13,318 nt of DNA from Ignavibacteriaceae bacterium (GTDB lineage: Bacteria > Bacteroidota > Ignavibacteria > Ignavibacteriales > Ignavibacteriaceae). Positions 1 to 7,365 of the stretch are shown one piece after another. The stretch's first letter is position 1. Each line of letters begins with the position of its first letter. The stretch covers positions 1-13,318 of the forward strand of contig JARLHB010000367.1 in the NCBI GenBank assembly GCA_031292465.1, written 5' to 3'. The notes under the pieces were generated by a model that saw only the letters and a program-made list of their open reading frames with translations, made no database searches and was not told the DNA's origin. The position numbers were made by a program, and so were the translations under genes.

Positions 1-684
1 GACTCCTACCGCATATACCCTTATGCCGTAAGTTTTAGCAATTTCAGCAGCAGTCATAGGATCGACTTCACCTGCATTGTTAACACCGTCTGTTAATAGT
101 ACTATTACACGGCTTCTTGCCTTGCTGTCTTTTAATCTGCCTACTGCATCCGCAATTCCGTTACCTATAGCGGTACCGTCGGGAATCATCCCGGGGCCAA
201 TCTTTTTAAGCAGGTTTAATAATACGCTATGATCAATTGTAATAGGGCATTGTGTGAAAGCATCATGTGAAAAGACTACCAGCCCGATTCTGTCGTTTGG
301 CCTGTTCTCTATGAATTTTTCAACTACATTTTTAGCAGCTTCCACACGGTTAGGTTTAAAATCTTCCGAAATCATACTGCCGGAAATATCAAGCGCCATA
401 ACAATATCAATACCCTCCGTAGTAACATTCTGCCCGGAAGAAAAACTCTGAGGCCTTGCAAGAGCTACTATAAAAAGAGCAATCGCTAAACAACGAAGCG
501 CAATAGGAACATGCCTTAGCCTTTCCTTCCAGCCGACAGGCATTCCCTCAAATATTTTTAATGAAGAATATGTTATGGAAGTCTCTTTCTTCCTGCCCAT
601 CTTCCAGTACCAAAAAATCATCAGAGGAATAACAGCAAGGAAATAAAACATACCCGGATATGCAAACGTAACATCACTGAACAT
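1..684 (-). CDS. batA: BatA-like VWA-domain membrane protein (C-terminus beyond left edge)
   Basis: The frame is open from an ATG at 684 to base 1, giving 228 residues with the C-terminal part missing. Residues 11-28 are a first membrane segment, and residues 60-76 are a second one ending in the ARPQ motif usual in BatA/BatB. A von Willebrand A domain follows. Its metal-ion (MIDAS) site is intact: D-I-S-G-S at 99-103, the DGT threonine at 171 and the TDG aspartate at 199. Family knowledge: BatA sits in the inner membrane with its VWA domain in the periplasm and belongs to the Bat (aerotolerance / envelope-stress) set. The start overlaps the end of the upstream gene by 11 bases. A GAGG lies 6 bases before the ATG, and the nearer ATG at 674 is out of frame. 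The gene order (MoxR, DUF58, BatD-like, then this gene) supports BatA. BatB is the alternative, as it is a close paralogue. Confidence 0.9.
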   Translation of the reverse strand, partial: MFSDVTFAYPGMFYFLAVIPLMIFWYWKMGRKKETSITYSSLKIFEGMPVGWKERLRHVPIALRCLAIALFIVALARPQSFSSGQNVTTEGIDIVMALDISGSMISEDFKPNRVEAAKNVVEKFIENRPNDRIGLVVFSHDAFTQCPITIDHSVLLNLLKKIGPGMIPDGTAIGNGIADAVGRLKDSKARSRVIVLLTDGVNNAGEVDPMTAAEIAKTYGIRVYAVGV

Positions 685-1627
685 TGCCGGCCTCTTCTTT
701 TCTAACCTCGGCATTACCATTGATAGTCTTATTTACTATCTCATAAGCCTGCTTCATCATTTCTTCATTTACAGATCCAAGCGGAACAAATTTAGCAAAC
801 TTTACCATATCTGCATTGCTAAGAAAGTTGTATGTTGTATCCAGGATTATTTCCGTGCCTTCCCTCTGTTTAAGCAGTTCCACCGCTTCTGATGTAGGAA
901 GTTCCATTGCCGGCATTTTAAATCTCTCTTCAAAATACTTACGTATAATTTCTGTTATAGTTGAGTGATATGCTTTTATTTCGCCTTTCTGCCATAGTTT
1001 TTGTTCTTCAAGTTCATGAAGAGCATTAAGCGCGATTTGATACGGCGGAAGTATAACTACTTTCTTTACAGGCTGTGCATTTGCTTTTTTCAGTTGATAT
1101 CTGCGGTAGAAATAATAAATAAGGCCGATAATAATTAGCCCGACCAATACCCATAATGCAATCCACCACCAGTTAAGAGGAATTTTCATGGGCGCTTTTA
1201 TATCCTTAATCTCAGCCTGCGGATCAACCTTTACGGTTTTAACTAATATAGAAATAGAATCTGTGTTCGCATACTGCATTGCAGTATCCCGCGGCGCTTT
1301 ATACATAACAGGTATAGCAGGGATTGTAACCCGCGCGGAATCGTATCCTGAAAGGATATACTTATAAGTAGTTGATGCCTTACCGTCTTTTTCTTCTTCA
1401 ACCGGGTTCTCTTTTTTAACAACTGATAAGCTGTTTAAACTGTCCTTAATTTCCGGCGGATAAATTTTCAGCCCTTTATCATAATCTACTTTAATCGTGT
1501 AATATATATAATCGCCGACAAGATACTCCGTCTTATCTGTAGATGCTTTTACCGAAATATTCTGCGCAAAAGCATTAAGAGAGATTATAAAAATCAGGCC
1601 GATAATGTAGCGGAAATAATTTACCAT
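674..1627 (-). CDS. BatD-like secreted/membrane-anchored protein of the bat operon
   Basis: This is a 317-residue protein. Residues 1-21 form a signal peptide ending in AFAQ. Residues 22-130 form a beta-rich extracytoplasmic domain (about half of the residues shortly before the membrane are in short hydrophobic strands). One strong membrane segment at 153-173 begins in a WWW cluster and is followed by a basic stop-transfer stretch (YRRYQLKK). A cytoplasmic alpha-helical tail covers about 190-305. The topology and position, between a DUF58 gene and batA, match the short BatD/DUF4381-like protein of this cluster. A full-length BatD is usually longer, with several beta domains, so this is a reduced form or a related family. 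The ATG at 1627 overlaps the DUF58 stop by 7 bases (ATGGTAA), and there is no clear ribosome binding site, so translation is probably coupled. Its biochemical role is unknown. It presumably partners BatA/BatB at the membrane. Confidence 0.75.
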   Translation of the reverse strand: MVNYFRYIIGLIFIISLNAFAQNISVKASTDKTEYLVGDYIYYTIKVDYDKGLKIYPPEIKDSLNSLSVVKKENPVEEEKDGKASTTYKYILSGYDSARVTIPAIPVMYKAPRDTAMQYANTDSISILVKTVKVDPQAEIKDIKAPMKIPLNWWWIALWVLVGLIIIGLIYYFYRRYQLKKANAQPVKKVVILPPYQIALNALHELEEQKLWQKGEIKAYHSTITEIIRKYFEERFKMPAMELPTSEAVELLKQREGTEIILDTTYNFLSNADMVKFAKFVPLGSVNEEMMKQAYEIVNKTINGNAEVRKEEAGNVQ

Positions 1628-2496
1628 CGTTTTTCACGCATTCTAAAAAATTGAACAAGCGGTTTAATATAGTTCTGCCCTGTATCGATTAATATACTGT
1701 CCAGATGGCTCGAAATAAACAGGGACTTCCTGCTTGCAATATTCCTTTCCCGCATTTCCCTGAATAAGTACCTAACCTGTTTATCATCGGTATCTATCCA
1801 TCTCTCCCTACCGCTTTCTGCATCCGTGAACTTTACAAGGCCCATCTTAGGTATTTCATCTTCTCTTGCATCATTTAACACTATACCAACTAAATCATGC
1901 TTCCGGCTGACTATTCTTAAAATTTTCTCATAGCCGGAGTCCATAAAGTCCGATATCAGGAATGCAATACTTTTCTTTTTTACGGCATTATTCATATACT
2001 CAAGCGCAGCTTTTATGTTGGTAGCTTTTCCTTCCGGTGAAAAAGAAAGGACTTCACGAATAATTCTAAGTACATGCATCCGTCCCTTACGCGGCGGAAC
2101 AAATTTTTCAATTTTGTCTGTAAAAAGTATAAGCCCGACTTTGTCACTGTTTTTCAAAGCGGAAAACGCAAGTATAGCGCTTAGCTCTGCCGCAATCTGC
2201 TGTTTTGTTTTATCTACCGAACCAAATATAAGCGAGCCGCTTAAATCAACCATCAGCATAACAGTAAGCTCGCGTTCCTCTTCAAATATTTTTACATACG
2301 GATGCCCTAAACGTGCAGTAACATTCCAGTCGATACTTCTTATATCATCGCCGAACTGATATTCCCTAACCTCGGAAAACTCCATTCCTCTTCCTTTAAA
2401 TACGGAATGGTATTCACCGGAGAAGACCTGGTTAACCAGGCCTTTGGTCTTAATTTCAATCTGTCTTACTTGCGCTAATATTTCTTTAGTTAACAT
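1621..2496 (-). CDS. DUF58 domain-containing VWA-like protein
   Basis: The 291-residue product carries the DUF58 signature at about 35-62 (GRGMEFSEVREYQFGDD, then R-S-I-D-W-N). Directly after it comes a VWA-type fold with a MIDAS-like D-L-S-G-S at 84-88. The length is normal for the short cytoplasmic DUF58 form, and no membrane segment or signal peptide is visible. Family knowledge: DUF58 proteins are encoded next to MoxR AAA+ ATPases and are thought to work with them, probably as substrate or adaptor, in a chaperone-like module. The exact biochemical activity is not established. The gene follows moxR after an 89-base gap that holds an ACTAAG-type repeat. Its stop overlaps the start of the BatD-like gene. 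No Shine-Dalgarno is seen before the ATG. Confidence 0.92.
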   Translation of the reverse strand: MLTKEILAQVRQIEIKTKGLVNQVFSGEYHSVFKGRGMEFSEVREYQFGDDIRSIDWNVTARLGHPYVKIFEEERELTVMLMVDLSGSLIFGSVDKTKQQIAAELSAILAFSALKNSDKVGLILFTDKIEKFVPPRKGRMHVLRIIREVLSFSPEGKATNIKAALEYMNNAVKKKSIAFLISDFMDSGYEKILRIVSRKHDLVGIVLNDAREDEIPKMGLVKFTDAESGRERWIDTDDKQVRYLFREMRERNIASRKSLFISSHLDSILIDTGQNYIKPLVQFFRMREKRW

Positions 2497-2515
2497 GAGT
2501 AATTATTTCGTTTTT

Positions 2516-2552
2516 CCTTAGTGCATCTTTGTGTTCTTAGTGCCTTAGTGGT
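2516..2552 (-). repeat. ACTAAG-type intergenic repeat between moxR and the DUF58 gene
   Basis: Read on the minus strand, the spacer holds four near-copies of a 6-base core (ACTAAG, ACTAAG, ACAAAG, ACTAAG) spaced by 2 to 4 bases, introduced by ACCACTAAGG. This is the sort of ACCACTAAGGCAC-type dispersed spacer sequence I recall from many environmental bacterial genomes. That recognition is from memory and has not been checked. It lies inside the operon, 20 bases before the DUF58 start codon. Confidence 0.6.
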
Positions 2553-2585
2553 AAAGCTCTTTTTCCGCAGCATATTAGTCCGCTG

Positions 2586-3569
2586 TTACGGAACTTCAAT
2601 CTTATTTAAAATTTCCTGAATTACGTTCTCAGTAGTTATTTCTTCAGCTTCGGCCTCATACGTAACTGCAATTCTGTGGCGCAGTACATCAAGGCAGATC
2701 GCGCGCACATCTTCAGGAATAACATATCCGCGGCGCCTTACAAACGCCATAGCTTTTGAGCCAAGCGCAAGATTTATAGATGCCCTTGGTGAAGCGCCGT
2801 AACTTATAAGATCAGCAAGATTTTCAAGCCCGTATTCTTTTGGTGAACGTGTGGCAAATACAATGTCAAGGATATACTTTTCTATTTTTTCGTCTATGTA
2901 TACTTCCTGCACAAGATTTCTTGCATTAAGAATATCCTTTGGAGTAATTACCTGCTGCACCGGTAAACTTGTTTCGCCCACATTCTGGCGCATAATTTTT
3001 AATTCTTCTTCCTTGGTAGGATATCCTATTTTAACTTTCAGCATAAACCTATCCACCTGCGCTTCAGGCAAAGGATAAGTACCTTCCTGCTCAATAGGGT
3101 TTTGGGTTGCAAGGACAAGGAACGGATCTTCAAGTTTAAATGTCTCTTCACCTATTGTTACCTGGCGTTCCTGCATTGCTTCAAGCAGCGCACTTTGAAC
3201 TTTAGCGGGGGCACGGTTAATTTCATCCGCCAGGATAAAATTAGCAAATAACGGGCCTTTGCGGATTAAAAAATTACCGTCCTTTTGATTATAAATCTGC
3301 GTACCTACTAAATCTGCAGGCAACAAATCCGGAGTAAACTGAATTCTCTGGAATTTTGCCTTCATAGCAGAAGCAAGTGTTTTAATAGCAAGAGTTTTAG
3401 CCAAACCGGGAACGCCTTCAAGAAGAACATGTCCGTTGCTTAGCAGGCCAATAATAAGCCTTTCGACCATCGCCTTCTGCCCGACAATAACTTTACTGAT
3501 TTCATTCATCAGTATGTCTATGAACGCGCTCTCCTGTTTAATCTTTTCATTTAGTGCAGTAATGTCCAA
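2586..3569 (-). CDS. MoxR-family AAA+ ATPase
   Basis: The 327-residue AAA+ ATPase has a Walker A motif (GVPGLAKT) at 52-59. The Walker B motif (FILADE, followed by INRAPAKVQSALLEAMQE) begins at 111, and a sensor-1 segment (LATQNP) lies near 153-158. It has the C-terminal lid region usual in MoxR, and its length is typical. Family knowledge: MoxR ATPases act with VWA-domain partners as chaperone-like factors that assemble or activate other complexes. Here the partners are encoded directly downstream (DUF58, BatD-like, BatA). The first codon appears to be TTG: the next in-frame ATG is codon 21, inside conserved sequence, and a GAGG sits 7 bases before the TTG. It is the first gene of the operon and carries the ECF-type promoter candidate. 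I give no symbol because several MoxR paralogues usually exist. Confidence 0.95.
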   Translation of the reverse strand: MDITALNEKIKQESAFIDILMNEISKVIVGQKAMVERLIIGLLSNGHVLLEGVPGLAKTLAIKTLASAMKAKFQRIQFTPDLLPADLVGTQIYNQKDGNFLIRKGPLFANFILADEINRAPAKVQSALLEAMQERQVTIGEETFKLEDPFLVLATQNPIEQEGTYPLPEAQVDRFMLKVKIGYPTKEEELKIMRQNVGETSLPVQQVITPKDILNARNLVQEVYIDEKIEKYILDIVFATRSPKEYGLENLADLISYGASPRASINLALGSKAMAFVRRRGYVIPEDVRAICLDVLRHRIAVTYEAEAEEITTENVIQEILNKIEVP

Positions 3570-3576
3570 TTTTCAA

Positions 3577-3580
3577 CCTC
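3577..3580 (-). promoter_or_regulatory. Ribosome binding site deciding the TTG start of moxR
   Basis: On the minus strand GAGG stands 7 bases before TTG at 3569-3567. The nearest ATG (3582-3580) is out of frame. The spacing supports initiation at TTG, which gives the expected MoxR N-terminus (M-D-I-T-A-L-N-E-K). Confidence 0.6.
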
Positions 3581-3622
3581 ATCAATATTTTTTAATATGA
3601 TTACTTTGGATAAGTAATTTGG

Positions 3623-3652
3623 TTAGACGCAGCCAAACTTAAAAAGGTTGCA
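3623..3652 (-). promoter_or_regulatory. ECF-sigma-type promoter candidate of the moxR-bat operon
   Basis: The minus strand reads TGCAACC (3652-3646), a 16-base spacer, then CGTCTAA (3629-3623). An AAC-type -35 element and a CGTC-type -10 element at this spacing fit the general pattern of ECF (group 4) sigma-factor promoters. A transcript starting about 7 bases further on would have a leader of roughly 45 bases to the TTG start, which contains the GAGG. No ECF sigma gene is present in the window, so the cognate sigma is unknown. Confidence 0.55.
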
Positions 3653-3773
3653 TCGTTTTTACAAGGAATTGAAATTTATTAATACCAAGATAATAATATT
3701 ATTATTCCAATCCTGTATTGAAAAGCTGCATTACAGGTTAAATTTCAGAATTGTATAATTTTTCCCGGAAATT

Positions 3774-3820
3774 GTACTAAAAACCTTTTTTTTAGTACCG
3801 GATTGTTTAGCACCGGATTT
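3774..3820. repeat. Inverted repeat overlapping a 15-base tandem repeat
   Basis: GTACTAAAAA (3774-3783) and its exact complement TTTTTAGTAC (3789-3798) flank a 5-base loop. The right arm runs into a tandem duplication, TTTAGTACCGGATTG (3791-3805) then TTTAGCACCGGATTT (3806-3820), identical at 13 of 15 positions. The function is unknown. The element lies upstream of the moxR promoter and downstream of the terminator. Confidence 0.5.
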
Positions 3821-3949
3821 TTATAAATATTCCTCTTTATTAAGAAAGGCTTCTAATGATATTGCTTTTATTAATGTTTTAAGAAAAAAATTAGAATATA
3901 TTAAAACATAATTTATAATTCTTGCTTGTTACAGTTAATTTTTTATTTA

Positions 3950-3990
3950 AAAGAAAAAACCCCTTAAGGACGGTACCTTAAGGGGCGTTT
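3950..3990 (-). terminator. Rho-independent terminator (bidirectional shape)
   Basis: A perfect 10-base-pair stem, CCCCTTAAGG (3960-3969) and CCTTAAGGGG (3976-3985), encloses a 6-base loop. On the minus strand the stem is followed by GTTTTTTCTTTT, a good U-tract. It therefore most likely ends the transcript of the methyltransferase gene, about 115 bases past its stop. The plus-strand side has only CGTTTTCT, so termination that way would be weaker. Confidence 0.85.
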
Positions 3991-4100
3991 TCTATCGTGA
4001 TTCTCGTTTACAAATATATGTTTTATAATTTAAAAGTCAACAATTCTTCTATAAACATTTGCTGCAAAGCAGCTAATTCAAGGCCTTATAGAAAAACTAC

Positions 4101-5318
4101 TTAAGCTTCCTCAACCTTTGAATCATCAGCAATAATTTCTTCTTTCTCATGCGTAACTTTAAATACTGCAAATTTAAGGTAAGTGGTCTCCGGCATGGCT
4201 GGTAGTTCCGGATGGTCTAATGAAGCGCCGTTAAAATAAACAAGCTGCACTTTCCTCTTTGATTTTCTTGACGCATCTATTATGATCTGGAAAAATTCAT
4301 CCCTGAATATATGATGCGAGCATGAAGAGGTAATCAAAAAGCCGTCTTCAATTAATTGAAGCGCTCTTTTATTAAGTTTTTCATATCCTTTTCTTGCTAT
4401 AGCGACTGTCTTTTTGCTTTTTGCAAATGCCGGCGGATCTAATAAAACCACATCAAATTTTTTCTGCTCGCCTACCATTCTGTACAGGCAGTCGAATACG
4501 TCTTCAACAAGGTATTCCGCTTCGCCTTTAAGCCTGTTTGTTTTAAAATTTTTCTTTGCATTTTCTATTTCCGTTTCGGAAGCGTCAACAAACAGTACCG
4601 AAGCTGCGCCTGCTTTTACGGCATGAAGGCCAAATCCGCCGGAATTACAGAAGGCATCTAATACGTTTTTGCCTTTAACTATTTTTTCAATAAAGAACCT
4701 GTTGTCACGCTGGTCAAAATAGAAGCCTGTCTTCTGCCCTTTGTTAAAATCAACGGTATATTTTATCGAGCCGTCGGTAATTACTTCTTTTTTCATTTCA
4801 CCAAGGTAAACTTCATCTTCCTCCGGCAGGCCTTCCAGTTTGCGGAAATATATCTCATGCTTGGTAAAGATATTTTCTGCGCTAAAATCTTCTTTAAGAA
4901 TTCTGATGATAAGCTCAATATTCTTCTGCATTCCGAATGAATAAACCTGCAGGACAAATGTATTATTATACTTATCTATAATAAGCCCGGGCAGAAAATC
5001 GCTTTCGCTGAATACAAGTCTGCAGGACTCCAGTCCGGGATAAAAAGTTTGCCTTAGTTTATAAGCATTCAGAATTTTTTCCCTAAAAAGAGTATAAAGG
5101 TCATCAAATCTTGAGTGGCTTAACAGCCTTACGGCAATAAGTGAATTTTTATTATAAAAGCCGGTTCCAAAAAAATTTTCGGCGGAATCATACACATCTA
5201 TTAAGTCACCATTTTCAACGGTACCGTTTATTCCGTCTATCTCATTGCTGAAAATCCATTGGTGGCCGTCTTTCAGCCTTCTGTCTTCATGTCTTCTTAA
5301 AAAAAGTTTTGGAAACAT
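4101..5318 (-). CDS. rlmI: RlmI-family class I SAM-dependent rRNA (cytosine-C5) methyltransferase
   Basis: The 405-residue protein has three parts in order. An N-terminal PUA RNA-binding domain covers about 1-75 (basic start, HQWIFSNEI, then GTGFYN and IAVRLLS). A central EEHEE-like region with GQKTGFYFDQRDNR follows at about 194-207. The Rossmann methyltransferase domain comes last: motif I VLDAFCNSGGFG at 219-230, motif IV DPPAFAKSK at 294-302, and motif VI TSSCSHH with the catalytic-type cysteine at 333. The C-terminal DHPELPAMPETTYLK segment is typical of the family. In E. coli, RlmI makes m5C1962 in 23S rRNA. That the target is the same here is inference. The last about 17 residues form an extra, mostly acidic tail. 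The ATG is supported by GGAG 6 bases upstream (5325-5328). The gene is monocistronic, is divergent from the next gene across a 72-base spacer, and has its own terminator. Confidence 0.9.
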   Translation of the reverse strand: MFPKLFLRRHEDRRLKDGHQWIFSNEIDGINGTVENGDLIDVYDSAENFFGTGFYNKNSLIAVRLLSHSRFDDLYTLFREKILNAYKLRQTFYPGLESCRLVFSESDFLPGLIIDKYNNTFVLQVYSFGMQKNIELIIRILKEDFSAENIFTKHEIYFRKLEGLPEEDEVYLGEMKKEVITDGSIKYTVDFNKGQKTGFYFDQRDNRFFIEKIVKGKNVLDAFCNSGGFGLHAVKAGAASVLFVDASETEIENAKKNFKTNRLKGEAEYLVEDVFDCLYRMVGEQKKFDVVLLDPPAFAKSKKTVAIARKGYEKLNKRALQLIEDGFLITSSCSHHIFRDEFFQIIIDASRKSKRKVQLVYFNGASLDHPELPAMPETTYLKFAVFKVTHEKEEIIADDSKVEEA

Positions 5319-5390
5319 TTCAATCTCCGTTTCGTTTCATCAAACAAATTATATTCTTATTTTACCAAAATAAAAATAGAAATTTTGAAA

Positions 5391-7241
5391 ATGAAAAAAA
5401 TTACATTAATAATTACTTTGTTTTTTCTTTTTTCTCTAAATATCCTGCCGCAAAATTACAAATATGCATGGATTTCAGGAATACACTTCGAATTACCCCC
5501 TGTAAAAAGCGAACTGCAAAATATAGTAAATGATATAAATAACAAAAAGGAAATTTCTTTTGTTATCATAACCGGAAATATTAGCAAAAACAGCAAAAAC
5601 GAAGAAATAGATTCTGCTAAGAAAATATTAGATAACTTAAGCATACCATATTATATTATTCCCGGTACTAACGATGCCAAATTGAACGAAAACTGTAATA
5701 TGGAATTTAAAGATTTATGGAAAGATAATAAATTTGCCTTCAGCTTTAAAGGAATAAAATTTATTGGGTTAAATAATGGAATATTTATGCATGAAAGCGG
5801 GCACTACAGGGTTGAGGATTTACAATGGCTTGACAGTGTGCTTTCTAAAACGCCCGATACGGAAGAAGTGTTCTTTTATTCCAATTATCCGGCCGAAAAC
5901 AGCATAGATAATTTAGTTGAAGTTACTAACCGTTTAAGTAGTCATAACTTAAAAGCAATCTTTTTCAGTGTTCAAAAGGACAATCCTCCTGCTAATATTG
6001 AAGGAACCCCGGTAATAACGGAAAATTCAGGTATAAGCGATTTTAACGGCTGGAAATATACCCTGTTGGAAAATATAAGGGATTCCATTATACTTCAAAA
6101 TGTAACCAGTGCGAGCACAGGGGAAACAGCCACGGGATTTATTAAAAATAATGCAAATTCGAGCATGGCCGATACTGTCCAATTTAAGAACTATACTCAG
6201 GAAGCTGAGAAAAATATAACCGGGATTAAGGCAAATGTATTATGGCAAAAGGATTTGAAGAGAACCTTGTCTGCACCTGTTCTGGCTGAAGGGAATAAAA
6301 TCTTTGCAGCAACAAATAATGGCGATGTTTTCTGTTTTGATTCCAACGGAAATATTTTGTGGCAGAATAAATCAGGAGGAAGGATTATAAGCAGGCCTGC
6401 TGCGACAGATTCGATTCTTATAACAGGCACAGTTGAGGGTGATTTAATTTCGTTTAATACTGTAAACGGAAAGATTATTCAAACTATCGGATTGAATGAG
6501 CCCATTACTTCACAACTAATAACCATTGATGCTGAATATAACGGCGCGCCAGCTATAGGGGTTGTTGCCGGCACTGCCAAAGGAAGCCTCTACTGTTACG
6601 ATGTAACTTCGTTTGAAATGATTTGGCAAAACCAGTCTGCCCAGAGAGTGATCGCCTCTGAGCCTCTTTACATAAACAACAGAATAATTTATGGCAGCGG
6701 GGACGGCCATTTATACTGCGTTGATGCAAAAGCAGGCGTACTGAACTGGAAATTATTATTAAGCAGCAATGTTAATAACTCCCCGGCCTTATGTTCACCC
6801 GTCGCAAATGAGAAAAGTACGTTTATAGCAGCCACGGGCAAAAATATTACGTCTGTGGATTTACTGCTCGGCAAAGCCGTCTGGCAGAAGAATAATTTGG
6901 ATGCTGCCAACTCAATCGGGATAAGCAATAACCTTGAAAATATTTATGTTAAAGGTTATAAAGACAATTTCTTAATTGTGTCCGCTAAAACCGGTAAGAT
7001 TATAAAAAACATAAAAATCGGCTTCGGTATAGATTCTTCCCCTTCGCCTATATTAGAATGGAATAGGAACATTATTTTTAGTTCTCAAAATGGAAATATT
7101 TACCTGATAGATAAGAATTACAATTGTAATCCCCTGTTTTATTTGGGCCGCGGCGGTATACAAAGTATTATTCATATTCGAGAAAATATATTTGCCGCAT
7201 CAACGATTGACGGTAAAATAATTGTCTTTAGTATTGAATAA
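5391..7241 (+). CDS. Secreted fusion: degenerate metallophosphoesterase-like domain plus eight-repeat PQQ-like beta-propeller
   Basis: Starting at the ATG at 5391 (the in-frame TTG two codons earlier is less likely), the product has 616 residues. Residues 1-21 look like a signal peptide. Residues about 24-235 follow the strand/loop order of calcineurin-like phosphoesterases, but the metal ligands look replaced. The D-x-H site reads G30-x-H32, the G-D-x-x-D site reads G62-N63-I-S-K66, the G-N-H-D site reads G92-T-N-D95, the lone His is N165 (YSNYP), and no G-H-x-H is left near 189-198. After a linker of about 50 residues, residues 283-616 hold eight repeats of the type 'G-x-hydrophobic-x-x-x-D/N-x-x-T-G-x-x-hydrophobic-W', as in BamB/PQQ-like propellers. 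An early NVLWQ strand is placed to close the last blade. It is probably an exported binding or scaffold protein without phosphatase activity (inference). It is divergent from the rRNA methyltransferase gene. Confidence 0.8.
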   Translation: MKKITLIITLFFLFSLNILPQNYKYAWISGIHFELPPVKSELQNIVNDINNKKEISFVIITGNISKNSKNEEIDSAKKILDNLSIPYYIIPGTNDAKLNENCNMEFKDLWKDNKFAFSFKGIKFIGLNNGIFMHESGHYRVEDLQWLDSVLSKTPDTEEVFFYSNYPAENSIDNLVEVTNRLSSHNLKAIFFSVQKDNPPANIEGTPVITENSGISDFNGWKYTLLENIRDSIILQNVTSASTGETATGFIKNNANSSMADTVQFKNYTQEAEKNITGIKANVLWQKDLKRTLSAPVLAEGNKIFAATNNGDVFCFDSNGNILWQNKSGGRIISRPAATDSILITGTVEGDLISFNTVNGKIIQTIGLNEPITSQLITIDAEYNGAPAIGVVAGTAKGSLYCYDVTSFEMIWQNQSAQRVIASEPLYINNRIIYGSGDGHLYCVDAKAGVLNWKLLLSSNVNNSPALCSPVANEKSTFIAATGKNITSVDLLLGKAVWQKNNLDAANSIGISNNLENIYVKGYKDNFLIVSAKTGKIIKNIKIGFGIDSSPSPILEWNRNIIFSSQNGNIYLIDKNYNCNPLFYLGRGGIQSIIHIRENIFAASTIDGKIIVFSIE

Positions 7242-7248
7242 ATTGTAC

Positions 7249-7267
7249 GGCGAAACGCTGTTTCGCC
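7249..7267. repeat. Perfect 8-base-pair hairpin after the propeller gene
   Basis: GGCGAAAC (7249-7256) and GTTTCGCC (7260-7267) enclose a 3-base loop, 8 bases after the stop codon. It is GC-rich against its surroundings. No U-tract follows on either strand, so a classic terminator is unlikely. A REP-like extragenic palindrome or an RNA 3'-end stabiliser are the alternatives. Confidence 0.55.
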
Positions 7268-7352
7268 ACTTATACTATCAATTTACTTTAAAATAAATTG
7301 ATTTTGCGCAACGTGAGTTTGCAATCTGAACTTATAATTATCAGATTTGGTG

Positions 7353-7358
7353 AAAGGG
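7353..7358 (+). promoter_or_regulatory. Ribosome binding site deciding the start of the CPBP gene
   Basis: AAAGGG ends 7 bases before the ATG at 7366. The alternative GTG at 7360 would sit only one base from this site, so the ATG is preferred. Confidence 0.6.
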
Positions 7359-7365
7359 CGTGTAT

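Larger units (their letters stand above)
3570..4100. other. Intergenic region between the rRNA methyltransferase gene and moxR
   Basis: No protein-coding frame is supported in these 531 bases. From right to left the stretch holds: a small GCTGC-AAA-GCAGC hairpin (4061-4073) just past the methyltransferase stop; a bidirectional terminator (3950-3990); a tandem 15-base repeat and an overlapping inverted repeat (3774-3820); a 16-base AT-only palindrome (3690-3705, ATAATAAT/ATTATTAT); and the ECF-type promoter of moxR (3623-3652). The rest is AT-rich with nothing I recognise. Confidence 0.7.

Noticed and set aside
254..451. Plus-strand open frame inside batA
   Set aside because: It lies antisense to the conserved VWA domain of BatA, has no ribosome binding site and resembles nothing.
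2015..2359. 114-codon plus-strand frame inside the DUF58 gene
   Set aside because: It is a shadow of the opposite-strand gene. The DUF58/VWA motifs are clearly on the minus strand.
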